The translations under genes were made by a program, and so were the position numbers. The notes beneath the pieces are model-generated. The model was not told the DNA's origin. It did not search any database and worked only from the letters and a program-made list of their open reading frames with translations. A DNA stretch of 64,000 nt, taken from contig NZ_JAAALO010000007.1 in the NCBI RefSeq assembly GCF_009908295.1, forward strand, positions 62,001-126,000. The letters are read 5' to 3'. The stretch is from Micromonospora rubida (GTDB lineage Bacteria; Actinomycetota; Actinomycetes; Mycobacteriales; Micromonosporaceae). How positions within the stretch are numbered: the stretch's first letter is position 1; the number at the start of each line of letters is the position of its first letter. Below are positions 8,767-17,410 of the stretch, one piece after another.

Positions 8767-9252
8767 CAAGACTCCACGGGGGAATGCGGGCAGGCGTACG
8801 CGAACCGACGTGTGGTGTTGACCGGGTCGGAGATCGCGGTGCCGACGACGACGGCCCACGCGCCCTCATCGAAGGCTGCCGCGACCTGGGCAGGGGTACG
8901 GTACCGTCCCTCTCCGATAACCGGAATCGGACAACGCCGGCTGATCGCGCCGGCCAGCGCGATGTCCGGGTCGTCCGGTACGTCTGTGCCGGTGGTGTAG
9001 CCGGCCAGCGTCGTACCGACCAGGTCGGCTCCGGCGTCGACCGCGGCGAGTGCGGCGTCCAGAGTGTCCACGTCGGCCATGAACAGCGCGCCGCCGGCGT
9101 GGGTCGCCGCGACCAGATCGGCCAGCTTCTCCCCACCGGGGCGGGGCCGTCCGGTCGCGTCGGCGGCCACGATCCGGGCACCGGCTTCGGTCAGCGCCGT
9201 CACGTCGGCCTCGGTCGGGGTGATGTAGACCGGGCTGCCGGGGGTGCTCCGA
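8766..9252 (-). pseudogene. nanE: N-acylglucosamine-6-phosphate 2-epimerase (nanE), 5'-truncated
   Basis: The reading frame from about 9252 down to 8766 matches the C-terminal two-thirds of NanE, the TIM-barrel enzyme that converts N-acetylmannosamine-6-phosphate to N-acetylglucosamine-6-phosphate: GSPVYITPT, ADATGRPRP, ADVDTLDAALAAVDAGADLVGTTLAGYT, PVIGEGRYRTPAQVAAAF and VVGTAIS. The usual first 60 or so residues, with the start of the barrel, are absent. Instead the frame runs into the first codons of another gene (9253-9283). An open frame with ATG at 9305 exists but gives an unrelated N terminus, so the product is probably inactive. The three remaining genes of this locus still form overlapping stop/start junctions. 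Confidence 0.7.
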
Positions 9253-9283
9253 TACCTACCACACCGATCCTGAGGCGGTCCAC
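9253..9283 (-). pseudogene. Start of a Gfo/Idh/MocA-type dehydrogenase, cut off after about 11 codons
   Basis: On the minus strand a GTG at 9283, preceded by a strong GGGAGG site, opens a frame reading MDRLRIGVVGIG, the N-terminal Rossmann motif of a Gfo/Idh/MocA dehydrogenase. After that motif the sequence switches to the interior of nanE in another frame. This is the signature of an internal deletion that removed most of the dehydrogenase and the 5' end of nanE. Confidence 0.5.
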
Positions 9284-9314
9284 GCCAAACCTCCCACTGT
9301 TGCATACCGACAAC

Positions 9315-9336
9315 CGGTTAGGTATGTACCTAACCG
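9315..9336 (-). promoter_or_regulatory. Perfect inverted repeat, probable GntR operator
   Basis: Arms CGGTTAGGTA (9315-9324) and TACCTAACCG (9327-9336) form a perfect 10-bp inverted repeat with a 2-bp TG centre, 32 bp before the GTG at 9283. The size and even symmetry fit a GntR/HutC-type dimer site; the surviving gntR gene of the operon is the natural candidate to bind it. Confidence 0.7.
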
Positions 9337-9550
9337 CTTGTAGTTGTACACCTCGCCCGGACCCGTGACAAGTCCTGTCCCGCTCTGGAATCCGGCGCTT
9401 GAGCTGCGACGTCGCGGCGATCGGTGGCGGACGGCCCGGTCCCGGTGGCGGGACCGACGCCCGGGCCCGGACGGCGGGCGGAAAGGCCGGCGCGGCGTGG
9501 CATGATGGCGCGACCCCGGGCCGAGCCGGGGAGATCCGACGCGCGGACGG

Positions 9551-11068
9551 GTGAGACGAATGCTGCACTCCGGCCTGAGGCTCGGCGGCCGTTACCGCCT
9601 GGACACCCGGATCGGCGCCGGCGGCATGGGCGAGGTGTGGCGGGCGGTCGACGAGGTGCTCGGCCGGGTCGTCGCGGTGAAGGCCATGCTCCCGGAGGTG
9701 GCCGACGAGCCGGACTTCGCCCGTCGCTTCCTGGCCGAGGCGAAGGCCATGGCCAGTGTGAACCACCCCGCCGTGGCGTCGATCCACGACTACGGACGCA
9801 GCGACGGCGTCACCTTCCTGGTGATGGAGTTCGTCGACGGCGAGTCCCTCGCCGGGGTGCTGCGCCGGTCCGGTCGGCTGGCCCCCGAGGAGGTCATGCG
9901 GCTGATCGCCCAGGCGGCCGACGGCCTGCAGGCCGTGCACGACTGCGGGATCGTGCACCGGGACGTCAAGCCGGCCAACCTGCTGATCCGCCGGAACGGG
10001 TCGGTGCTGATCACCGACTTCGGGATCTCGCGGACCTGGGACGGCACCCACCTCACCGTCTCCGGCGCGGTCCTGGGCACCCCCTCCTACCTCTCGCCGG
10101 AGCAGGTGCTCGGGCAGCCCGCCACCGCTCTCAGCGACGTCTACGCCCTCGGGCTCACCGCCTACGAGTGTCTCGCCGGGCACCGCCCGTTCGCCGGGGA
10201 CAGCCCGTACGCGATGGCCCTGCAACGGGTGCAGTTCGCACCGCGTCCCCTCGACGCTGACCTGCCCCGCCCGGTGCTTGCCGTCGTCGGGCGTGCCCTG
10301 GCCACCGACCCGGCCGGCCGCTGGGCCTGCGCCGCCGATCTGGCGGCCGCCGCCCGGTCCGCCGCCGCCGGGTCTGCCGCCGCCGCCGGGTCCGCCGCAG
10401 ACGGCTGGTCCGCGCCGGGTGGGCATCGGCCGCCGTCGGCAGTGGCCTCGCCGGGCGTCGCGGTGCCGTCCCCGGCGGGACCGGCCTGGCCCGGCACAGC
10501 GCCACCGGTTTCCGCCGGCGGCCCACGGGCGGCGCGCCGGCGGTGGCCGCTGGTCGCCGCGCTGCTGGCGATCGTGCTGGTCGGCGGAGCTGCGGTCTGG
10601 CGGGCCGGCCTCGGCCGTGGCGACGGGCCGGCGTCCGGCACCGGGCCGCAGCAGCCGAGCACCGCCCCGACGGACGACGCCGCCCGGCAGGCCGGGTTCA
10701 CGTCCTGCGGTGCGGCGTTCTGCCCCACCCGCCCGCTCTGCTGGCGAGGGCTGACCTCGATCAGCGGCAACGCCATGCCGCCCCGCCGGGTCGACTGCAC
10801 GGCCGAACACGCCTGGGAGACCTTCGCGGCGACGTACCTGCCCGCCGACGCGGTCGATGTCCCCCAGGACGAGTTGATGGCCCGCGCCGACGTCGGCGCC
10901 GCCTGCTCGGCGTCGGTCATGGCCGCGCGCAGCGGCGGCCGGACCACCACCGGCTGGGTACGCGAGGCGTGGCCGATCCAGCTCACCGGCACCGACGTCT
11001 GGCTCGTGCACTGCCTGGCCCGGCCGGAGACCGGTGACCCGTCCGGTTCCGCCTTCTCGGCCCGCTGA
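9551..11068 (+). CDS. PknB-like membrane Ser/Thr protein kinase
   Basis: A 505-residue receptor-type kinase. The N-terminal catalytic domain (residues about 14-275) shows GAGGMGEVW (glycine loop), VAVKAM (catalytic Lys), HRDVKPANLL (catalytic loop), ITDFGIS (DFG) and LSPEQ. An Ala/Gly/Pro-rich linker follows, then one membrane segment at about residues 331-350, then an extracytoplasmic domain of about 150 residues with several Cys (AAFCPTRPLCW, VDCTAEH, GAACSAS, VHCLARP) that may form disulfides. It has no PASTA repeats, so it differs from PknB itself. The start is GTG at 9551 or ATG at 9560. It stands alone; the outer domain probably senses an unknown signal. Confidence 0.92.
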   Translation: MRRMLHSGLRLGGRYRLDTRIGAGGMGEVWRAVDEVLGRVVAVKAMLPEVADEPDFARRFLAEAKAMASVNHPAVASIHDYGRSDGVTFLVMEFVDGESLAGVLRRSGRLAPEEVMRLIAQAADGLQAVHDCGIVHRDVKPANLLIRRNGSVLITDFGISRTWDGTHLTVSGAVLGTPSYLSPEQVLGQPATALSDVYALGLTAYECLAGHRPFAGDSPYAMALQRVQFAPRPLDADLPRPVLAVVGRALATDPAGRWACAADLAAAARSAAAGSAAAAGSAADGWSAPGGHRPPSAVASPGVAVPSPAGPAWPGTAPPVSAGGPRAARRRWPLVAALLAIVLVGGAAVWRAGLGRGDGPASGTGPQQPSTAPTDDAARQAGFTSCGAAFCPTRPLCWRGLTSISGNAMPPRRVDCTAEHAWETFAATYLPADAVDVPQDELMARADVGAACSASVMAARSGGRTTTGWVREAWPIQLTGTDVWLVHCLARPETGDPSGSAFSAR

Positions 11069-11226
11069 CCACGCCCGACTCGTCGACCGCCGGTCCCGTC
11101 CTGGTCCACGGGCCCATAAGTCCTCGGCCGGCGGCATGGACGGCGGGGTAGCGGGAAGAAGCGCTTCGCGCAGTCAGTGACACGGGCCGGGGAGAGCAGT
11201 CGTATGGGTGGCATCCGGGGCCGGGG

Positions 11227-11946
11227 TTGACCGGACCCGGCGATGGGGACGAATCCGATGGGTCGGTCCTGCCCAGGCGGTTGGTGGTCCGGCTGTTGGT
11301 GGTGCTGACCGTCGCGTCCGGCTGCCTCGACGTGTTCTGTCTGACCCGGCTCAATGGCTTCTTCGCGAGCGTGATCACCGGAAACCTGGTGCAGTCCGGG
11401 CAGGCGATCGCCACGGCGGATGCCGGGTTGTTGGCGAGTGGGGCGGCGGCGGTGGGCGGTTACGCGCTCGGGGTGGCCGGCGCCACCGCGTGCCTGCGGC
11501 GGGCCAAACCGGGGTGGGGCCGCCGCACCGGGGCCGTCGCGGTGGCCGAGGCGGTGCTGCTGGTCGGCGTGGCGGGCGGCTGGGCGGGCACCGGAGCGCG
11601 TCCCGGGTACGCCGGCGGGCTGGCGCTGCTCCTCGCCGCCGCGACGGCCAGTGGGATGCAGAGCGTGGTCACCATCAGCTCCGGGGTGCGGGGCGCGTCG
11701 ACGACGTACCTGACCGGCTCGCTGACCAAGGTGGTCCGCAGCGTGGTGCTCGATCCGCACCGGTTCGCGGCGGGAGCGGGCGGGGTCAGCCGGCTGCTGG
11801 GACTGCTCGGCGGCGCCGTGCTGGGCGGGTGGACGCTGCGGGTGGCGCCGCTGTGGGCGCCCACCCTGGCGGCGGCACTGGTGGTCGGCGTGGTGCTCGT
11901 CGCCGGGGTATCGGCGGGCGTCACCGCCCGGAGGAGGCGCAGGTGA
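11227..11946 (+). CDS. YoaK/DUF1275-family membrane protein
   Basis: A 239-residue integral membrane protein with about six hydrophobic segments. The motif SGCLDVFCLTRLNGFFASVITGN near the N terminus and the later ASGMQSVVTISSGVRGASTTYLTGSLTK match the YoaK/DUF1275 family, whose function is not established. The start codon is TTG at 11227 and is not well supported; an in-frame GTG 57 bp later is possible. It is convergent with the NERD gene, with a hairpin between them. Confidence 0.82.
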   Translation: MTGPGDGDESDGSVLPRRLVVRLLVVLTVASGCLDVFCLTRLNGFFASVITGNLVQSGQAIATADAGLLASGAAAVGGYALGVAGATACLRRAKPGWGRRTGAVAVAEAVLLVGVAGGWAGTGARPGYAGGLALLLAAATASGMQSVVTISSGVRGASTTYLTGSLTKVVRSVVLDPHRFAAGAGGVSRLLGLLGGAVLGGWTLRVAPLWAPTLAAALVVGVVLVAGVSAGVTARRRRR

Positions 11947-12010
11947 GGGCCGTCGTGCGGTGCCGCCGGCCGCGTGGGGTACGCCAGGCCACGGACGGGT
12001 CGGAAACAGA

Positions 12011-12039
12011 TCCTGACACCCACGGGGCCGGTGTCAGGA
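12011..12039. terminator. Bidirectional hairpin between convergent genes
   Basis: Ten-base arms TCCTGACACC (12011-12020) and GGTGTCAGGA (12030-12039) pair perfectly around a 9-nt loop. It lies between the YoaK-type gene and the NERD gene and covers the NERD stop codon, so it can end transcription from both sides. Confidence 0.65.
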
Positions 12040-12864
12040 GGAGCGTCTACGCCGCCGGTTCTGGTGAAAGTGGTGATCGCGGCGGATCAGCGCGACGATC
12101 TCCGCGCCGGCGTCGAGGCTCAGCGGTGACGAGCGCTGCCACATCTCCTGTACGAGGTACTCGGGCTGGGTCGCGACGACGTCGACGGTGAGGTTGTCGC
12201 AGCGGCCGATCTGCGCCCCTTCGTGCATGAGCATCACCGCGCTGCGGACCGGCACCCGATGATGGTTGCGGCTGAGCCAGGCCGCCAGGTCCCCGGCCAC
12301 GTCGTTGACCTGGCGAGCCCAACTTCGCCCCCCACCGTCGATGGCCGCCCCGGTCTCCACGACGTTCCCCCAGCGGTCGAGCTTCTCGAACGACCAGACG
12401 TCCCCGTCGGCGTGCAGCCGAACCCGGCGCAGCTTCACCTCGACGGCCCACACCCCGTGCGGTCCGACGAGGACGTGGTCGGTCTCGCCGCGCCGGTTGC
12501 GGTAGCCGCGCAGCATGACCCACTCGTCGGACAGGCCGGACAGTCCCCAGGCGAGAGCGTCCTCGCCTCTCACCCCGGCGGCCCGCTGCCGTACGACGTG
12601 TCCGATCTGCTGCACGCCATGCTGTGCTTGGAACGCCTGCTGCCGGGCCTGCGTGCTGCGCCGTTGCGCGTCGTTCTCCTCGGGGGTCGGCACGGACAGC
12701 AGGCGCTTCCACAGCGGCTTCGCCCGCCGAGCGGCCCGCAGCTCACCGGCGGCCTGGGCGTCGGCGGCGGCCCAGGCGACCAGATGGGACTGGGCGCTGT
12801 GCAGTTGCTGTTCGGCCTGGCGCAACTGCTGGCCACCGTGGTCGGACAGGTACTCGATCCGCAC
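12034..12864 (-). CDS. NERD (nuclease-related) domain protein
   Basis: A 276-residue cytoplasmic protein. The N-terminal 110 residues are Gln/Ala/Arg-rich and helical, probably a coiled coil. The NERD domain follows, with DEWVMLRGYRNRRGETDHVLVGPHGVWAVEVK, which contains the Asp and the E-x-K of the nuclease-like core, and LAAWLSRNHHRVPVRSAVMLMHEGA. NERD domains are related to restriction-type nucleases and occur in DNA-processing and plasmid proteins. The GTG start at 12864 is preceded by AAGGAGG. It is a single-gene unit with no defence genes next to it, so no specific role can be assigned. Confidence 0.82.
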   Translation of the reverse strand: MRIEYLSDHGGQQLRQAEQQLHSAQSHLVAWAAADAQAAGELRAARRAKPLWKRLLSVPTPEENDAQRRSTQARQQAFQAQHGVQQIGHVVRQRAAGVRGEDALAWGLSGLSDEWVMLRGYRNRRGETDHVLVGPHGVWAVEVKLRRVRLHADGDVWSFEKLDRWGNVVETGAAIDGGGRSWARQVNDVAGDLAAWLSRNHHRVPVRSAVMLMHEGAQIGRCDNLTVDVVATQPEYLVQEMWQRSSPLSLDAGAEIVALIRRDHHFHQNRRRRRSS

Positions 12865-13026
12865 CAGATCCTCCTTGGCCGTCGGTCCCGCGCACCTTTC
12901 CTACCACACGAATCAATGGCCCGAGGTGGCGTGGAGGCCGGGGGGACTGCGGCCTGCGTCCCTCTGGTGGGGGTGGGCTGCTTGGCGGGCGACCGCCTGG
13001 ACCCACCCGGGGAACATCACCATCGA

Positions 13027-15180
13027 TCAGTGTCCGAGTCGGTCGAGGATGCGGGCCGCCACGTCGAGGGTGTTCCCCTCCGGGGCGGCGAGGTAGCCCC
13101 CGATCGCCCCCCGCCAGGACTCCTCGTGCTCGACGACGGGGGCCCGCAGGAGGTCGACGTCCGGCTCCTGCCCGGCCGTCGCAGCCCCGGCCAGCCAGTT
13201 CGCCCACAACTCCCAACGGGGCAGGTAGTAGTCCCGGATGAGGCCCGCCCAGTGCCGTCCGGAGTAGTCGTGCAGTCCGCTCGTCTGGTGTCCCCAGACG
13301 GAGATGAGACTGCGGGCGTCCCGCTCCATGACGTCGGCCTCAGCCGGCGACCCGCCCCACGCGCGGGCGTCGGCGATCCACCGGCCGACCCGGGAGTCGG
13401 CGCGCGTGCCGGCGAGTTCGTCGAGGTCGAGCAGAGCCATCCTGAACCGGGCGAAGTGGCCCAGGACCGCGTCTCCGTCGCGCTCGGCGAAGGCCGCCAC
13501 GATGCCGCGGATGTGGACCCGGCACCCCTGCGCCACCACGTGGCCGACCAGATCGACGACGTCCCGCTCGGTCTGGCCCCGGACCCCCGCCTCCGTCGCC
13601 CGGCCGAGGAGCAACCGCGCGGCCTCGGCGATCCGGGGAAGGCCGCCGAGCACCGTCGGGTCGTTCTCGGCGTCGATGTTCGCCGACTGCCGCTGGGGCT
13701 CCTCGTCCTGCGGGACGAACTCGCCGGCGAGGCGCTGGGCGGCGAACGGCGTTTCGGCCGACCACGGCCGGGCGATGACCGGAGACGGGATGGATCGGGT
13801 ACGTCCGGGCGCGTACAGCGTGTCGGCCAGGATCTGCCAGGCCGTAGCGAAGTCGGCATGCCCGGCCGCGTAGCGCTGCCGTGCGAACGAGCGCAGCCAG
13901 TCGCCGAGCTGCGGAACGTCCCAGGCGAGGTCGGTGGCCAGCTCGTAGAAGACCGCGTTGTTCTCGATCGCCTCCGGCGCGAGCCCGATGCCGGCGAGCC
14001 GGGACGGCCGCGTGCGCCTCAGCTCGTCGACGTCGCGCCGCAGGCCGCTCAGGTCGCCGAAGAGAGCGAAGCGACCGCCGAAGTTGTGGATCGCGCACCA
14101 GACCCAGCGCCGCTCGAACATGCCGTCGCGGCGCCACATGGGTGCGTGCTCGCCCCACAGGTCGAGCAGGATGAGCCGCTCCTCCGGGACGCCGGAGAGG
14201 AACGCGCGCACGCGCTCCGGCCTCCAGAAGTCGCGCTGGTAGTGGAACGGCCATCCGGCGAGCACCCAGGTCGCCTCCGGGTCGCCGGCCGACATCGCCC
14301 GATGGACCGCCCCGCCGACCGACGCCAGATAGTCGGGATCGTCGGACGGCGGCACCGACTCGGTGAACGGGTCGACGGCGTAGTGATGGTCGGTGCCGAA
14401 CAGCTCACGCTGGATGCTCATGAACTCACCGGTCAACCGCGCGAACCGCTCGCTGTCCGGGGCGAGGAGCCGGGTGTGCCAACCCTGCCACTCGATCTCG
14501 CCGGCCGACGGGTCTGCCAGCTCCGGCGGCACGTGCCCGCCGAACATCGGCAGGATCGGTGTCATGCCCAGCGAGCGTTGCCGCTCCAGGATCCGCCGCG
14601 CCAGCTCGACGCGGCGCTCGATCCAGCTCGCCGGCAGCGGCCCGCCGAACGAGTTCATGTTGCCCATCCACGTCCACGGGAAGTGCGCCGCGCTGCCGAT
14701 CCACTCGTCGATCCGGGCCGCGTCGAGCCCGGCACGCCGGAACATCTCCGCCAGCACCGCCTCGTGGCCGACCTGCATGAGCGGGTGGGTGACGCCGTGC
14801 AGCGCCATCCAGTCGATCTCCTGCTCCCAGCGGTCCCAGTCCCAGTACGCCGCCGAGTAGCCGTAGGTTACGGCGTTGAGGTAGTAGCGGACCGGGAACG
14901 GGCTGGTCAGCCGGGTCGGGGGCGCGTCCGGCCACGGCTGCGGCCGGGGGTCGAGCCGCGGCTGGTCCCAGGTCACCTGACGGCCGGCGTGGGCCTTGAG
15001 GTACTGCGAGAACGCGGACGCCGCGGCGACGGCGTCCGAGCCGCGCAGGGTGAGGACGCCGTCGCGGCACTCGTATCCGGCGGCGGCGGCGTCCCCGCCG
15101 GCGGGAACCCCCTCCACCCGCACGTCGTCGGCGGTGCCGGCGACGCGAGCCACGAGAGCGCGAACCTCGTCCACTGTCAC
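13027..15180 (-). CDS. GH89 alpha-N-acetylglucosaminidase
   Basis: A 717-residue glycoside hydrolase of family 89, the family of human NAGLU, close to the usual length. Characteristic segments are YYLNAVTYGYSAAYWDWDRW, EIDWMALHGVTHPL, FPWTWMGNMNSFGGP, HYAVDPFTES and LLDLWGEHAPMW. GH89 enzymes release terminal alpha-linked GlcNAc. There is no signal peptide, so it acts inside the cell on imported oligosaccharides. The GTG start overlaps the stop of the dehydrogenase gene (GTGA), which makes it the last gene of an operon encoding an ABC importer and a Gfo/Idh/MocA enzyme. The substrate could be an alpha-GlcNAc glycoside or a phospho-linked glycoconjugate given the neighbouring phosphodiesterase. 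Confidence 0.93.
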   Translation of the reverse strand: MTVDEVRALVARVAGTADDVRVEGVPAGGDAAAAGYECRDGVLTLRGSDAVAAASAFSQYLKAHAGRQVTWDQPRLDPRPQPWPDAPPTRLTSPFPVRYYLNAVTYGYSAAYWDWDRWEQEIDWMALHGVTHPLMQVGHEAVLAEMFRRAGLDAARIDEWIGSAAHFPWTWMGNMNSFGGPLPASWIERRVELARRILERQRSLGMTPILPMFGGHVPPELADPSAGEIEWQGWHTRLLAPDSERFARLTGEFMSIQRELFGTDHHYAVDPFTESVPPSDDPDYLASVGGAVHRAMSAGDPEATWVLAGWPFHYQRDFWRPERVRAFLSGVPEERLILLDLWGEHAPMWRRDGMFERRWVWCAIHNFGGRFALFGDLSGLRRDVDELRRTRPSRLAGIGLAPEAIENNAVFYELATDLAWDVPQLGDWLRSFARQRYAAGHADFATAWQILADTLYAPGRTRSIPSPVIARPWSAETPFAAQRLAGEFVPQDEEPQRQSANIDAENDPTVLGGLPRIAEAARLLLGRATEAGVRGQTERDVVDLVGHVVAQGCRVHIRGIVAAFAERDGDAVLGHFARFRMALLDLDELAGTRADSRVGRWIADARAWGGSPAEADVMERDARSLISVWGHQTSGLHDYSGRHWAGLIRDYYLPRWELWANWLAGAATAGQEPDVDLLRAPVVEHEESWRGAIGGYLAAPEGNTLDVAARILDRLGH

Positions 15181-16553
15181 AGCTCCTCAAGGGTGTGGTT
15201 CAGCCGCGACCGCTCGGCGGCGAAGGCGACGAAGTGGCTCTCCACGCTCTCCTCCAACGAGCTCGGCGCCGCCTCGACGTCCTCACCGGCCAGCGCGCGC
15301 CGGACGCGCTCGGTGAAGTCCTTCATCAGCCCGGCGTCGCCGCCCCCGTGTCCGGTGAAGGCCTCGGTGACATCGTTGACGTCCCCTTGGTCACCGGCGC
15401 CGACCTGGAACGTCTCGTCGGCCTGGAATGTCTCGTCGGTCTGGTGGGCCTCCACGCTGGGTGGCGTCTCGACGAAGGGCGTCAGGTTGATCCGGCCCGT
15501 GCGCATGTCCGCGGTGATCTGCCCATGGCTGCCCATCAACGTGATCGTCCGGGTGTTCCACGCGGTGAACGCCGAGACCACCAGCGACGCCGTGACGCCG
15601 TTGCCGAACCGCAGTGCCGCCGTCTGGTGGTCGACGACGTCGTTGTCCATCCGGTAGACGCACCGCCCGTAGTCGGTCACCCGCAGGGCGCGTCGGCGGC
15701 CGGCCACGCTCGTGTCGTTCGTGACGACCGTGACGGGCGGCCCGTTGACGGCGGCGAGCTGGTCGACGTACAGGCGTTCGGCGTTGTAGGGGCAGGTGTC
15801 GGCGACCGCGCAGCCGTCGACGCAGCGTTCGGTCGACCCCTTCGGGGCGTGCTCGGCCCGGAAGTGGCGGCGTTCGCCGAAGGAGGCGACCGCCGTGCAC
15901 GGCTCCCCGACCAGCCACCGGAGGATGTCGATGTCGTGGCACGCCTTCGCCAGCAGCATGGGGTTCGACTGGTCGGCACGGTGCCAGTTGCCGCGTACGT
16001 AGCTGTGCGCGAAGTGCCAGTACGCGATGTTCTCGATGTGCGAGATGCCCTGTAGCTCGCCGATCCGGCCCTCGTCGAGCAGACGGCGCAGGGTGCGGAA
16101 GAACGGGGTGTAGCGCAGCACGTGGGCCACGGTCACCGTGCCGGGGCTGTCGCGAGCCGCGGCCGTCAGCCTGTGCAGCTCCTCGGCCGTCGGCGCGATG
16201 GGCTTCTCGAGCAGGACGTGGTGGCCCAGTTCGAGGGCGCGGAGGGTGGGATCGACGTGATCACGGTCCGGCGTCGCGACGATGACGGCGTCCCACGGCC
16301 CACGCGCCGACAGAGCCTGCGGCCAGTCGGTGAACCGTTGGGCCGCCGGGATGGCGTGCGCGTCACCCAGCCGGTCGCGGCGCTCCGCGTCGGGTTCGGC
16401 GACCGCGACGACCCGGGCCGCCTCGGGGCGCTCCAGGCACCACTGGGCGTACGCGTGGGCGCCGCGACCTCCCGCGCCGAGTACGAGCAGTCGCACTGGA
16501 CCCGATCCCGGTGTCACAGGGCCTGTCACGTCGATCATCCTTTCGGTGTTCAC
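15177..16553 (-). CDS. Gfo/Idh/MocA-family dehydrogenase
   Basis: A 458-residue NAD(P)-dependent sugar dehydrogenase or NAD-dependent glycosidase-like enzyme. The N-terminal Rossmann fold has LLVLGAGGRGAHAYA and the characteristic EKP of HHVLLEKPIAPTAEE; CHDIDILRWLVGEP supplies the catalytic HDID motif. A Cys-containing segment RCVDGCAVADTCPYNAERL in the middle is typical of one branch of the family. The GTG start overlaps the permease stop (GTGA) and its own stop overlaps the GH89 start. In this operon it probably oxidises the imported amino sugar or glycoside. Its exact substrate is not visible from the sequence. Confidence 0.88.
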   Translation of the reverse strand: MNTERMIDVTGPVTPGSGPVRLLVLGAGGRGAHAYAQWCLERPEAARVVAVAEPDAERRDRLGDAHAIPAAQRFTDWPQALSARGPWDAVIVATPDRDHVDPTLRALELGHHVLLEKPIAPTAEELHRLTAAARDSPGTVTVAHVLRYTPFFRTLRRLLDEGRIGELQGISHIENIAYWHFAHSYVRGNWHRADQSNPMLLAKACHDIDILRWLVGEPCTAVASFGERRHFRAEHAPKGSTERCVDGCAVADTCPYNAERLYVDQLAAVNGPPVTVVTNDTSVAGRRRALRVTDYGRCVYRMDNDVVDHQTAALRFGNGVTASLVVSAFTAWNTRTITLMGSHGQITADMRTGRINLTPFVETPPSVEAHQTDETFQADETFQVGAGDQGDVNDVTEAFTGHGGGDAGLMKDFTERVRRALAGEDVEAAPSSLEESVESHFVAFAAERSRLNHTLEEL

Positions 16554-17410
16554 TTGTCCGCCCCCGCCGTCAGGCCGGCGACCATGAAGCGCTGGGCGAG
16601 GAAGAAGATGGCGATGACGGGCACGGTCACCGCGATGGAGCCGGCCAGGAGCACGGTCACCGGCACCTGGAAGTCGGTGAGCTGGGCGAGACCGAGCGGA
16701 GCCGTCCATCGGGAGCGGTCCTGGACGAGGAACAGCAACGCGTAGAAGTACTCGTTCCAGGCGATCATGAAGACGTAGATGGCGGTCGCCACGACGCCGG
16801 GCAGCGCGATCGGCAGCACGACCCTGCGCAGCATCGTCGGCAACGAGCACCCGTCGAGCAGCGCCGCCTCCTCGACGCTCTCCGGCAGGGCGAGGAAGTA
16901 GTTGCGCATCATGTACAGCGCGACGGGGACAGTGGCGGCGACGTAGATGACGAGCAGCCCGACGAGCGACCTGGAAAGCCCCAACCGGCTCAGGATGACG
17001 AACTTCGGCACCGCGAGCACGATGCCCGGGAACAGGTAGACGGCGAGGATGATCCCGCTCGTGAAGCGGCGGCCCCGGTACCGCAGGCGCGCGACGGCGT
17101 ACGCCCCGAAGATGCACGCGACGATCGATATCGCGACGGTGGCGAGGGCGACCAGGAGGGAGTTGAGCACGAACCGGCCGAGCCCGAAGCCACCCGCCGA
17201 CTCGTCCTTCATCGCCGTGACGTAGCTGGACAGGTCGATCTCGCCGAGGCCGGGGACGATGTCGAGGGGTTCCAGCAGCACCGCGGAGTACGGGCGCAGC
17301 GAGAGCAGCACCCCGTAGAGCACGGGGCCCACCGCGCAGACGAGCGCGACGGTGATGAGCGTCCACCGCAGGACGTTGACGGGGCGCGAGGGCCGCATGG
17401 CTGAACTCAC
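16550..17410 (-). CDS. Carbohydrate ABC transporter permease (MalG type)
   Basis: A 286-residue inner-membrane permease of the CUT1 (maltose-type) importer class with six membrane segments. The EAA loop EEAALLDGCSLPTMLRRVVLPIALPG, which contacts the ATPase, is near residue 195. The GTG start at 17410 overlaps the stop of the other permease gene (GTGA) and is preceded by AAGGAGG. No ATPase gene lies in the operon, so the transporter probably borrows a shared MsiK-like ATPase, as is usual for actinomycete CUT1 systems (established for MsiK; inferred here). Confidence 0.93.
   Translation of the reverse strand: MSSAMRPSRPVNVLRWTLITVALVCAVGPVLYGVLLSLRPYSAVLLEPLDIVPGLGEIDLSSYVTAMKDESAGGFGLGRFVLNSLLVALATVAISIVACIFGAYAVARLRYRGRRFTSGIILAVYLFPGIVLAVPKFVILSRLGLSRSLVGLLVIYVAATVPVALYMMRNYFLALPESVEEAALLDGCSLPTMLRRVVLPIALPGVVATAIYVFMIAWNEYFYALLFLVQDRSRWTAPLGLAQLTDFQVPVTVLLAGSIAVTVPVIAIFFLAQRFMVAGLTAGADK

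Noticed and set aside
12034-12864. Defence island around the NERD protein
   Set aside because: Neighbours are a YoaK-type membrane protein and a glycosidase operon; nothing else suggests phage defence.
12223-15657. Open frame of 1144 codons on the plus strand
   Set aside because: Antisense to the NERD and GH89 genes; no domain, low-complexity composition.
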